Assembly: GCA_001275005.1 (NCBI GenBank) | Contig: JWZX01003342.1 | Location: 1 to 55,003, forward strand | Length of the DNA: 55,003 nucleotides | Direction: 5' to 3' | Source: Chrysochromulina tobinii | Lineage: Eukaryota > Haptophyta > Prymnesiales > Chrysochromulinaceae | Shown here: piece by piece, positions 1-9,352 of the stretch | Position numbering within the stretch: position 1 is the first letter of the stretch | Layout: each line of letters starts with the position of its first letter | Position numbers and translations under genes: made by a program | The notes under the pieces: model-generated | What the model saw: only the letters and a program-made list of their open reading frames with translations | What the model was told of the DNA's origin: nothing | Database searches by the model: none

Positions 1-2
1 GC

Positions 3-1860
3 ATCTTCTTTGAGGCCCACGTTGCGCAGCGCCGCCTCATTGAGGACCGGCAGCTCGACGAGGCGGCGCTCGGCCTGGAGGCGCCCGAGGCGCTCGCAAA
101 GATCCGGGCCGAGGCGGCGGTGTCGGTGGCGACGATGCCCTTCGAGCCCTTTGGCGGCCGCGCCGAGAAGGGTCACTATGTGGAGGTGACGAAAGAGGGC
201 CAGCACAAGGGCAAGCGCGGCGTGATCACGACGACTGACGACAAGTCTAGCAATCCGTACAAGGTGACCTTTGCCAACGGCACGGAGAGCGGCTGGCTCG
301 AGCCCGACGAGCTGCGCTCCTCGGGCCTCGTGCTGGGTGAGATGGCCACACTCCAACGCGCGATGGATGCGAGCGTGCCCGCCGTGCGCGCAGCGTGCGA
401 GGCGCGCCTGTCGGTGGCGCTGCGTGAGGCGCTGCGCACGGTGCGCGAGCGCGTGCTCGTCGACGCGCTGCCGCTGCTCTGCCTGGTGCAGTCCGAGCCG
501 CTGCGGCTGCAGTCGTCGCACCTCTCCTTCCAGGAGTACTTTGCCGCTCGGGCGCTGTGCGAAGAGGGCACCAAGCTCTCGGGCACGCAGCCGTGGCAGT
601 GGCCCGCGTGGTGGGCGAACGCGGTGCAGCTCGGTGCCCAGATTCCAGGCGACGGCTTTGGCCGAGGGCTGCTGCGTGCGGCCGGGGTGACGGGCGGCAC
701 GCTCGACCTCTCGCAGAAGCTCGGCGGCGACCCGCCGACCGTGCGGCATGTGCTGGCGGCCGTGGTCGCCGGTGCCGGCAAGCTGAGGACGCTCGACCTG
801 AGCCAGAACAAGCTCGATGCAGAGGATGCTCGGGCACTTGCCCCTGCCTTGATGAAGACCACGGCGCTGACAAGTCTCTCCGTCGCCAACAACGACATCG
901 TCGGGAAGGAGGCGCAGCAGCTTGCAAAGGCAGTGCTCAACTGCTTGTCGCTCGAGGTGCTCTCGGGAGTGCCGATCAAGAAGCTGCGCGCGGGCAAGCT
1001 GACAAAGCTCGACCTGCAGGGCAAGGGTCTCGGGGCGACCGAGGGCATTGTGCTGGCCGAGCTGATGCAGCTCCGCCCGGTCCTGACCCAAGCTGAGGCT
1101 CTATGACAACAACATCGGCAACGACGGTGCCAAGGCGATCGCGGTAAGCGCTGAAGGTCAACACGGTGATGACCGAGTTGAACCTCAGGTGGAACTCCAT
1201 CGGGGGTGAGGGTGCCATCGCGATCGCGGAGGCGCTGAACGGTCAACGCGGTGATGACCACCCTCTTCCTCGGCGACAACAACAGTCGGGGTCGAGGGTG
1301 CCAAGGCGATCGCGGAGGCGCTGAAGGTCAACGCGGTCTTGACCACCCTGCGCCTTGAAGATAACAAGATCGGTGCGGTGGGTGCCAAGGCCATCGCTGA
1401 GGCGCTGAAGGTCAACGCGGTCGTGACCACCCTGGGCCTGTACAAGAACAACATCGGTCCAGAGGGAGCCATCGCGATCGCGGAGGCGTTGAAGGTCAAC
1501 GCGGTGGTGACCACCCTCTACCTCGCAGCCAACAGCATCGGGGACGAGGGTGCCAAGGCGATCGCGGAGGCGCTGAAGGTCAACGCAGTCCTGACCGAGC
1601 TGAGCCTCTGGGGCAACAACATCGGTGATGACGGTGCTAAGGCGATCGCGGAGGCGCTGAAGGTCAACGCGGTCCTGACCAAGCTGGACTTGGACGACAA
1701 CAAAATCGGACCGGAGGGAGCCATCGCGATCGCGGAGGCGCTTAAGGTCAACGCGGTCCTGACCGAACTGGACATCCGGGCCAATGACATGGGAGATGCA
1801 GGGAAAAAAGCGGTGCGAGATGCGGTTAAGGGCCGGAGTGGATTTGTGTTGGAGCTGTAG
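3..1860 (+). CDS. NACHT/LRR-type (NLR-like) protein, 3' part, frame-broken
   Basis: The gene runs in from the left edge. The frame is open from base 3 to about 1,080, then resumes in another frame at about 1,290 and stops at 1860. The upstream part has the helical end of a NACHT-type module ('LRLQSSHLSFQEYFAARAL', near 505-560). It then has ribonuclease-inhibitor-type leucine-rich repeats of 28 residues (84 bp). The cleanest run is 1339-1790, with units such as 'IGDEGAKAIAEALKVNAV'. The end matches the usual cap of such proteins ('GKKAVRDAVKGRSG'). The two frames are separated by four apparent single-base insertions near 1087, 1145, 1240 and 1284, judged against the regular repeat. Repeats of this kind mediate protein binding and NACHT modules are nucleotide-dependent switches; a sensor role is inference. 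It could be a pseudogene or carry consensus errors. Confidence 0.7.
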
Positions 1861-3407
1861 AAAATGATTGCGAGAGCACTGTGAACATGTGTGGATCGCT
1901 GTTTTGGGGTTTGTGAAGTTATTTCCTAATTTGGCAGCTGCCTTAAAAGGCGTTTTCAATAGGGTCTTGACCACCCTCGACCTCGGGATGAATGGCATCG
2001 GGGCCGAGGGTGCCAAGGCGATCGCGGAGGCGCTGAAGGTCACGGCGGTGCTGAAAAATTTACGCAAAGCGAGCGCCCTACTCGGAGAACGCAGGAAAAC
2101 CGTCGAAGCAAATCTAAAATGCTCGCCTTCCATTCGGGAAAACCGTCGCGAGGAAAAAATGCTCGCCTTCCATTCGCGTTCCAATCGCGAGCTTCCAGAC
2201 ATCCGCTCAGGTCTTCCATGCTCTGGAGCTCGTGTCAAAACGAGCTCAACGACGACGCCGGGGACGCCCTCTGAACCGCCGCCCAGCCGGGATTCCCGAT
2301 CGATCTGTGACGGCTGGCGCCCAAAGCCCCGGCACGACCGCCGCCCACGGGTGCCGGCTCAATGCCTGCGGGTGCGGACCAGCCCGCCCAACCGGTCCAA
2401 CTGTCCAAGATGGCGCGCAAGCGAGCATTGCAGCGAGCAGGCTGCTCACGCGCATTCCCAAGCAGGTGCGCGCGTGCCCGCACAACTTTCGCGTCGACCT
2501 GATATGCGCGAGAGCGTATGCGACGCTCGGCGAGCTGCACCTTGCCTACGAGCAGGACTTGGTCGTGACATGCGATACGTGGTTGTTGGCGCTGCGGTGC
2601 TCCCGCGCGCGCCGGCCATGTGGGACGACGGCGTCGACGGCGGCCCGGGGTTGAGACGCGAGATGAGACGCCTTCTTGAGTCTCGCGTCTTCATGCGGAT
2701 CGGACAGAGTGCTTGCGGCTCAGTGGGTCCCTGGGACCTTGTGGGGACCAGTGAAGATGAGTCAGAGATGAGAGAACAGAGACCGAGAAGGGTTCACGCT
2801 GCGCGGCCTGGTCACGGGTCACGTCTATGTGGGTCACCGATAGCGACGCCGACGGAAACCCCAAGTGGAGCGCAGCGTTACTGAAAGCTCAATGTACTCG
2901 AATCAACACATGCGATCAGTCTTCAGTGCAAGATGTTAGCAAGACACTCCGCAAAACCCAATTGGCCTCGGACGCGCAGTCCGTCGGCCCCAGTGGAGGT
3001 GAATAACCGACCGAGGGCGTCGCAGAGCGCGGTGGCAACGAGCATGGCGGTCCCCACACCCCCCTGAGCTCGAGCGAACGAGCCGCTCGACGCGCGCAAA
3101 GAGGTGCGCACGGCGTCGCCACGACTGCGCTTTGCCGATTGTAATTCTGTTTTCCTTGGCGCTTCGGGTCGGGTCCACCCCCCTCCCCCGGAGCGATCGC
3201 GCGCGTCGTGTTGAACAGGATTCTTGGTCGCCGGCAACCAGTGACTTGGTCATTCACGCTACTTGTTCACACACCCTGCGCCGCGCAAGTACGAAGTTTA
3301 GTAGGGATCCCTATGATTTTCGCGTTACCCTACGTTTCTTGTGTGCTGTCTGGTGCACCACATGCTGTGAGCCTGTGAGCGAAGCAGTTCTCTACTAGTG
3401 TGCTCAT
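1861..3407. other. gene-poor stretch with an LRR relic
   Basis: No convincing gene. Bases 1963-2056 encode one more leucine-rich repeat after the stop ('GAEGAKAIAEALKVTAV'), a relic or an exon skipped by the stop at 1860. A near-identical segment of about 20 bp occurs at about 2118 and 2158 (aatgctcgccttccattcg). Open frames from 2232 to 3400 are compositionally biased and match nothing I recognise. Confidence 0.5.
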
Positions 3408-6400
3408 CTAATCCGCAACTTCATCCCTCATCAACTCGTCCAGTTCCATGTACCGCTCCATCTTCGCGTGCGCCGCGTTGCGCGCACTCGAGGCCTTGCT
3501 CGCAAGTGCAAGCAGCTCCATTTGCGGCAGGCGCGGCTTTGCATTCTTGGCCGCCTCGAGGGTCGCCTCGGCCTTCGCCGCCGCCACCTCGAGGGCCTCA
3601 ACGTCCGCCTCGATCGTCTCGAACTCCTCGCGCTCCTTCTTCGTCACCTGATGAGGGGGGCCATCAGCAGCCATCAGAGGCCATCAAGGGCAATCAAGGG
3701 TGCGCCTCGAATTCGTCACCTTCCGTTTCTTCTTTTGGGCACTCTCCTTCGAGAGCTCGTCCGCAAGCTTTGCGAGCGCGCGTTTTGAGGGCGCGGGCGG
3801 CCCACTTGGGGCGGGCGGCGGCGGCGGCGGCGGCGGTGGCGGGCTGCGGAATCCGCGGTTCATCACCTCCTCGAGCATCGCCTGGGCGCGGAGCCGCTGC
3901 GCCTCGAGCTCCTCCATCTCGGCGTACCTGATGAGGGGGGCCATCAGCAGCCATCAGAGGCAATCGAGGGCAATCGAGGGCGATCAAGGGCGTACCACCC
4001 ATCGAGCATCGTCTGCAATCAATGGCAATCACTTTTAATCACTGTTAATCAATGTCAATCCATGTCAATCAGGGGCGTACCACCCGTCGAGCTTCGCCTG
4101 CAACGCGCCCCGCTGCGCATCGAGCTCCCTCACTCGCCCCACATCGCTGCCGGCCTTCATCATCTCCGCATCCAGCGCCGCGATCGCCGTCTCCGCCTCG
4201 CCGATCTGCTCCTCGAGCCTGGCCAACTTCTTGGGTGCCCCATTCTGAAGCTTCTGTGCGTTGCGCTGCTCCTCGCGCAGTCGCTTGGCCTCCTCGGCGC
4301 TCATCGGCGGTGGCGCCGGCGCCGCGACCACAACGGCCGACGCATCGCCCACAAAGTTGTTGCGCACGCCGCGGTCGGTCTCCGAAAAGTCCGCATCGCG
4401 CAGCTCCCGTTCCTCGACGACGCACCGGCCGCTGCACACGTAGCCGACGTGCGTGGCGCGCACTGCCTCGCAGAAAGGCCGATCGTGCGAGATGACCACG
4501 ATCGCGCCCTCGTAGGTATCGAGTGCGTCCAGCAGCGCTTGGATCGCGCCCACATCGAGATGATTAGTCGGCTCATCAAGCAGCAGCACATTGTACGGCG
4601 TGAGGCAGAAAGTGGCGAGTGCAACGCGTGCCTGATGAGGGGGGCCATCAGCAGCCATCAAAGGCAATCCAAGGCAATCCAAGGCAATCCAAGGCAATCA
4701 AGGGTGCGCCTCGTGCGCGACGCGTGCCTTTTCGCCACCGCTCAGCGCGCCGATCGGCCGAATGCCCTTGTCACCGATGAGTCCAAGAGAGCCCATGATG
4801 GTACGGCATCGCTCCTCGGTCACGCTCGGGTCGTATTGACGAACCGAGCGCGCCACGTAGCTCAGCGCAATCTCCGCCTGCGGCAGCTCCTGTGCAAGGT
4901 CTTGTGCGAAGACGCCGAGGCGGAGTCGATCGTCCTCGAGCCGTGTGCCCGCGGCGAGCGGCAGCGTGCCACTGAGCGCCTTGAGGAGGGTCGACTTGCC
5001 TGCGCCGTTGGGCCCGCGTAAGATGATCCTCTGCCCTCGGCGCACCTGATGAGGGGGGGCATCAGCAGCCATCAGAGGCAATCAAAGGCAAGCAAGGGCA
5101 AGCAGCAGCAATCAATGGCAATCAACAGCCATCATCAGCGCACCTCCATCTCGCCGCCGCAATTAAGCAGCAATCAATGAGCAATCAATGAGCAATCAAT
5201 GGCCATCAATGGCCATCAATGGCAATCAATGGCAATCAACAGCCAAGCGCACCTCCATCTCGACGCCGCGCAGGATCGGGGCGGAGCCCAATGCATGCGC
5301 CACATCAGCCGCCTGGAGTGCCAACGGCCGGATTCCACAGGCCGGTGGCTGGGCGAGCCTCAGCTTGGGCCCTCTCTGTTTGGCAACCACGAGCGCCTCG
5401 GCGGCTTCCAATTGAGGCCAAACCTGTGGGGAACGGGTGCGCGCGCCGTGGTGAGCAGGGGGTAGCGCGCCGTGGTGAGCACTTGCATGCACGGCTTCCA
5501 ATGGAGGCCAAACCTGATGAGGGGGCCATCAGCAGCCATCAGAGGCCAATAAGAGCAATCAAGGGCAATCAAGGGTGAGTCGGCTTCCAAATGAGGCCAA
5601 ACCTTGTCGAGCTGCTTCAGAGCATCCGCAGCTTTGGAGCGGTCGACATTCTCCCACTTGTTGACGACCGCGAGCAGCCGCTGCTCCTCCATTTTGAGCT
5701 TCTCGACCTTTGCCTCGGCTTCTCGCCGCCGCTCCTCACGTACGATCGTGTACCTGTTGGGGAGGAGGGTCGAGGGGAGGGGCAGCCCGACGGGTGGAGA
5801 CTGTCAGGCACGTGCTTTGAGTGTCCTCAGAGGCCGCCATCAGAGGCCATCAGAGGCCATCAGAGGCCATCCGAGGTCATCCGAGGTCATCCGAGGTCAT
5901 CAGAGGTCATCAGAGGTCATCCGAGGCCATCCGAGGCCATCATGGAGAGGTGACCTCGAGAGAGGCGTCGAGGGGTACAGGCAGAGCCGGCCGCCGTCCA
6001 CGTCCGCGATCGAGTTGCATGCGACCGAAACAAAGGCCTCATCGTGCGAGACCACGAGCACCGTGCCCGAATACGCCGAGATATACTCCGCCAGCCAGCG
6101 GCGCGCGGCTGCGTCGAGGTGGTTGGTAGGCTCATCCATGATGAGAAGCTCGGGCTCGCTGAGGAGCAGGCGCGCGAGCCCGATGCGCATCTGCCAGCCG
6201 CCCGAGAAGGACGAGCACGGCTTGTCGAACTCGTCGAGCTCGAACCCGAGCCCCGAGAGCACCAGCGACACGCGCCTCTCCACCGTGTACCCACCCGCTG
6301 CCTCGAAGTCGGAGCTTGCCTGATCGAGCGCCTTGAGCTCGCTCTCGGAGCCGGTGACACACGACGCCTGTGCCGCCTCGAGCGCGGCCTTGGCTCGCTG

Positions 6401-6781
6401 GTAGTCCGCCATGCGCGACATGACCTCCTCGCGCACGCTGCGGGCCGAGCCAGAGACGGCGGTCTGCTCGAGCATGCCGAAACGCAGTCTCGGGTTGACG
6501 TGGATTTGATTGGAGAGCTCGCCGCCAACGCCGCCAACGGCGGCGGACGATATCGTCTTGAGCAGTGTCGATTTGCCGCAGCCGTTGGGGCCGAGCAGCG
6601 ACCAGCGCTCATTGGGCATGATGCTCCAGTCGAACGGCTCGATGAGATTGGAGCTGCCAGCCCAGACGGCAAGATCACGAATGGCAATGGCAGCGCCGCC
6701 GCCATCAAGCGCCATGCGTGGCGGCGCGTTGAGGCGGCGCATCGGCAGCAACGCCAAGCACACGCTGCTCAAAAGCAACAT
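3408..6781 (-). CDS. ABC-F family ATPase, seven exons, possibly plastid-targeted
   Basis: Predicted exons on the minus strand are 6781-5979, 5753-5603, 5423-5253, 5045-4728, 4631-4081, 3927-3720 and 3647-3408. They sum to 2,442 nt, giving 813 residues and an exact open frame. Two ABC cassettes are visible. Cassette 1 has Walker A 'GPNGCGKST' near residue 65, signature 'FSGGWQ' and Walker B 'LLIMDEPTNHLD'. Cassette 2 has 'GPNGAGKST', 'LSGGEKARVALAT' and 'VLLLDEPTNHLD'. A charged linker lies between them, and the C-terminus is coiled coil with a polyproline tract. There are no membrane spans, as in ABC-F proteins, which act on ribosomes. The N-terminus (residues 1-13) is hydrophobic and followed by an Arg/Pro/Ala-rich stretch, so secretory or complex-plastid import is possible (inference). 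All six introns are repeat elements, listed separately. The exon joins are supported by motif continuity, notably 'GGEK|ARVALAT' and 'LDGW|YAEME'. Confidence 0.93.
3648..3719 (-). mobile_element. introner, ABC-F intron 6 (72 bp)
   Basis: Minus strand GT...AG. The body is iterated TTGATTGCC and CTGATGGC units and ends in the family tail CTCTGATGGCTGCTGATGG...CTCATCAG. The coding sequence AGGTGACGAA is present at both junctions (10 bp), with the 5' splice site inside the duplicated copy. Removal joins 'KKKRK' to 'VTKKERE'. Confidence 0.9.
3928..4080 (-). mobile_element. introner, ABC-F intron 5 (153 bp), with internal target copy
   Basis: Minus strand GT...AG, with GGTACGCC at both junctions. 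The same family tail lies at 3928-3959. At about 3991-4014 there is a diverged third copy of the exon end (CGATGCTCGATGGGTGG against CGAAGCTCGACGGGTGG in the exon), preceded by a CAG. The intron is therefore two elements separated by target-like sequence. Using it as a 17-nt microexon would shift the frame. Confidence 0.85.
4632..4727 (-). mobile_element. introner, ABC-F intron 4 (96 bp), GC-AG
   Basis: The family tail is at 4632-4663 and the body has four TTGGATTGCC units. The sequence AGGCACGCGT stands at both junctions. The only junction that restores the ABC signature (GGEK|ARVALAT) uses a GC donor (AAG|GCACGC), so this is a GC-AG intron. No GT donor in the right place gives the conserved protein. 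Confidence 0.85.
5046..5252 (-). mobile_element. introner, ABC-F intron 3 (207 bp), with internal target copy
   Basis: Minus strand GT...AG, with AGGTGCGC at both junctions and the family tail at 5046-5077. A third copy of the exon end plus donor (GGCGGCGAGATGGAGGTGCGC-like, diverged upstream) lies at 5139-5160. The outer half consists of ATTGATTGCC/ATTGATGGCC/ATTGCTC repeats. Removal joins 'GVEME' to 'VRRGQRIILRGPNG', just before Walker A of cassette 2. Confidence 0.85.
5424..5602 (-). mobile_element. introner, ABC-F intron 2 (179 bp), with three copies of target sequence
   Basis: Minus strand GT...AG. A block of about 24 bp beginning AGGTTTGGCCTCA and ending TTGGAAGCCG occurs three times: at the 5' junction, at 5490-5513 inside, and at the start of the next exon. 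The typical element occupies 5514-5602. The other segment (5424-5513) is unrelated and holds two copies of a CTCACCACGGCGCGC motif. Removal joins 'QLDK' to 'VWPQLEAAEA'. Confidence 0.85.
5754..5978 (-). mobile_element. introner-like intron, ABC-F intron 1 (225 bp)
   Basis: Minus strand GT...AG. About eleven units of the GATGGCCTC(G/T)/GATGACCTC(G/T) type lie at 5830-5945. The 3' third (5754-5815) is ordinary sequence and the usual tail is missing; the intron ends CCCCAACAG. Only GTAC is shared at the two junctions, so this may be an older or chimeric copy. Confidence 0.75.
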
Positions 6782-7106
6782 GGCACTCTCGACTCAATGT
6801 TTGTGTTGACGTCTGGAAATCTCGAGGGAGCTCACGTTCGTTCGACAAACGTGACAAAACGAACCGTCCTGGGTGAGGTTAGTCCTCAGGTCGCTCTTCC
6901 CGCCCATCATGTGTATCGAGTTACACCGAGATACGGATAGGAGAGCGACGCGCTTGGTTTTCAATTGGTCCCTGTGAAACGTCATTAGGCTGTCGCGAAG
7001 TACTACGTTACGATACATTGTAGAGGGGGTAAGGAGCTGTGTTGAGTCGTCAGTACGATACATATATCACCAACACGCGTCACTCGGCTCCGACGCGTCA
7101 AGGGGC

Positions 7107-7760
7107 TTACGCGAGGCCAAGGAACCTCAGACAGAAATACCCGAACACGAGCGTGGGAAGGTACGAGACGAAATTGGTCACTGCACGTCCCAGGAGTGGG
7201 ATACCGGCGATCGACGCCGGCACGAGCATGGCCGCCAGATTCTCGCCAAGGGAGCCTTCAAACTGGACAACCTGCATCGTCCCACCGCCAGGCAGCGTGG
7301 TGGTCGTCGAGCGGTAGGCGCCTCCGCCGGCACCTTCACTCTCCTCGGTGGTGCCGTCGGGATGGATCGTAATCTTGATCCGCTTGCCATTCTGCACCAA
7401 CGTCCCGGAGATGGTCATGCCAGGCCGCCACTGCCGCATGAGCGATTCTCCAAAATTTGCGTCAAACATGGCACTCGCCCGACCAAAGTCGAAAACATGG
7501 TCGATGTCTGTACTGGTGCCTCCACGGTCATAGTGAGCTCTCTTTGCTGGATCGCTCAACACCTCATACGCTTGAGAGATTCGCAAGAACCGAGCTTCCG
7601 CCTGCCGGTCACCCGGGTTCTTGTCTGGATGGTTGATCAGAGCGGCACGGCGATATGCCTTGCGGATCTCAGCAAAATTAGCGTCGCGCGTCACGCCGAG
7701 AATATCGTAGAAGGACTCGGAGTCAAGAATCGGGGTGAGTTCAGTTCCGGCGGGCATCAA
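7107..7760 (-). CDS. J-domain (DnaJ-like) membrane protein
   Basis: A single exon of 217 residues. Residues 14-82 form a J domain ('[20 protein letters not shown]', then the HPD motif in '[10 protein letters not shown]'), which stimulates Hsp70 ATPase through the HPD loop. There is no Gly/Phe region or zinc domain, so it is a class C type. Residues 105-165 are a beta-rich stretch with no recognised fold. The last 40 residues are hydrophobic ('[16 protein letters not shown]' and '[17 protein letters not shown]'), suggesting a membrane anchor. Which membrane is unknown. The start at 7760 keeps a complete J domain; an upstream exon cannot be excluded. Confidence 0.85.
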   Translation of the reverse strand: MMPAGTELTPILDSESFYDILGVTRDANFAEIRKAYRRAALINHPDKNPGDRQAEARFLRISQAYEVLSDPAKRAHYDRGGTSTDIDHVFDFGRASAMFDANFGESLMRQWRPGMTISGTLVQNGKRIKITIHPDGTTEESEGAGGGAYRSTTTTLPGGGTMQVVQFEGSLGENLAAMLVPASIAGIPLLGRAVTNFVSYLPTLVFGYFCLRFLGLA

Positions 7761-8069
7761 ATGCGGGCACCGTACAAAAGCCGATTTCGGCCACGGGCCG
7801 CGCCCTTTCGCTTCTCAGGCGGAGCGGATGATAGGCGCGCGGGGGAGGGTGAAGCGTGCAAAAGGTCAGCTCAGAACTTCGGGCATGACATGAATTTGAA
7901 GAAATTCCCCCAACGCACCCAGCCGCACCGGGTCGGGTCTGGTCGGGTCGCGCGCCGCCACACAGTCCTCTCAACACCTCTGTCGGCTCTGAGACACTGA
8001 GAGTGACAAGTCCAGCGAAACGCCTGTGTGCCTGGTCCCACTGGCCATACAGTGCTTGCCCAACAATCA

Positions 8070-9188
8070 TCACTCTCTGTCCCCGAACTCCCCCGCCATA
8101 CCTACAGCGCCATCATACTTGTCGCCATATCGATTGAGGTACGCCTGCTGACGATCCTTGTGAAGGAGGCTGCGAGCCGTCTTGTCGACGTAGCGCTCCG
8201 GGGTGCCCGTCTGACGCGTCTCGAACTTCTTATTGTACACCGCCTCATCCTGGGCCCACGGCTCGCGCGTCACCGGCTTCAACCCCACCAGCGCCGCCGG
8301 GCGCGCGCGTAAGGCTGTATTGTCCCATGCTGGCCTGCCCGCGACGCGACTCTCCGGCTTGGCTCTCATGGACATCAAGCGAGACCAGTCGACGTGGGAC
8401 GACGAGACGACGTGCTGCTGACCAGGCCGCCGGCCAGGCCACGTGCTGCCGTGCGCGTGCTGAGGCTGCGACTCCGCCGGGAGTGCCCCCGCGTCGCCGT
8501 CGGTTAGAGAGCTCGTCGCGGCTGGCTTGGCACGCGCCGCAAAGCTCACCTTGTTGTCACTGCGCGCCTTGGGTGGAGCCTCAGACGGATCGCCGTCCGT
8601 GTCGTTCGCAAGCTCGGTGCTGGCCATCGGTTTCGGCCTCGGCCTTGGCTTTGGTTTCGGTGCTCCGTCGATTGCGATGCCACCGCCTCCGCCGGCACTG
8701 CCGCGGCCGCCGCCGCCCGTGGCCTTGTCAGCACCGCCTCCGCCTGTGGCCTTGTCAGCGCTGCCGCCTCCGCCGGCGGCCGCGTCAGCACCGTGTGCAG
8801 CAGCCTTAGCGCGCTTACTGCTCACACCCAACACTTGCGCGGCTTGGCTCAGTGCTTGACCTCCAGTCTTCACCACTGCCGACAAAGGAGATGTGGCTTT
8901 CTTCGGAGGCGACGAGGCTTTTCCTGTTGCTGTTGGCTTTCCGCCAGTAGCAGCAGCATGCTCCTCCTGGTGCTCGAGGGTAGCAGAACCGTGGGCCTTC
9001 ATGCCGCCCTTGGACTGACCGCCCTTATTGTCCGGCGGCGACGACGACTCAGTGTCAGTTGACGTGTTGCTCTTGTCGCGGAAACGATTGCCAACCTTTT
9101 TGCTGCCCGCTTCTTCCGAAATGCTGGCTGCTGAGAATGTGACGCTTGATGTTGAAAAGCACGATAGGCAGCGCTTGAACGCATCCAT
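8070..9188 (-). CDS. low-complexity protein of unknown function
   Basis: The frame is open from 9338, but the first good start is probably the Met at 9188 ('MDAFKRCLSCFSTSS'), giving 372 residues. The N-terminal two thirds are rich in Ser, Lys, Ala and Gly, with 'ADKATGGGG' repeats at about 8680-8790 and a 'PKPKPRPRPKP' run. The C-terminal 110 residues are less biased and look conserved: 'RPAWDNTALRARP', 'VTREPWAQDEAVYNKKFETR' and 'ERYVDKTARSLLHKDRQQAY'. I do not recognise a family. Basic composition and the conserved tail suggest a structural or scaffold protein, which is speculation. Confidence 0.6.
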   Translation of the reverse strand: MDAFKRCLSCFSTSSVTFSAASISEEAGSKKVGNRFRDKSNTSTDTESSSPPDNKGGQSKGGMKAHGSATLEHQEEHAAATGGKPTATGKASSPPKKATSPLSAVVKTGGQALSQAAQVLGVSSKRAKAAAHGADAAAGGGGSADKATGGGGADKATGGGGRGSAGGGGGIAIDGAPKPKPRPRPKPMASTELANDTDGDPSEAPPKARSDNKVSFAARAKPAATSSLTDGDAGALPAESQPQHAHGSTWPGRRPGQQHVVSSSHVDWSRLMSMRAKPESRVAGRPAWDNTALRARPAALVGLKPVTREPWAQDEAVYNKKFETRQTGTPERYVDKTARSLLHKDRQQAYLNRYGDKYDGAVGMAGEFGDRE

Positions 9189-9352
9189 CCCGCCAAAGAC
9201 GAAGGGCCACCAAATTGGTGCCAGACCCTCGAAAGAAGAGCCGCCCAAGGGGGTGCGGAGCTTCAAACTTCTCAACTTTTGGGGGTTTGACCCACTTACA
9301 AGTGAAGCCGCGCACAAAGTGATGCGGCACACCGTCAAGATATGAACTCGAT

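Noticed and set aside
2232-2654. 140-residue frame in the gene-poor stretch
   Set aside because: No recognisable motif, biased start, and overlapping frames of equal quality on both strands.
4065-4697. Separate 210-residue gene containing an ABC Walker B motif
   Set aside because: It is one exon of the ABC-F gene plus translated intron; its ends ('PLMAADGPPHQ', 'WYAPD') are introner translation.
3648-5602. CRISPR-like array, because short similar units recur with regular spacing
   Set aside because: Units have no constant repeat/unique spacer pattern, lie inside a eukaryotic gene, and coincide exactly with splice boundaries that restore the protein.
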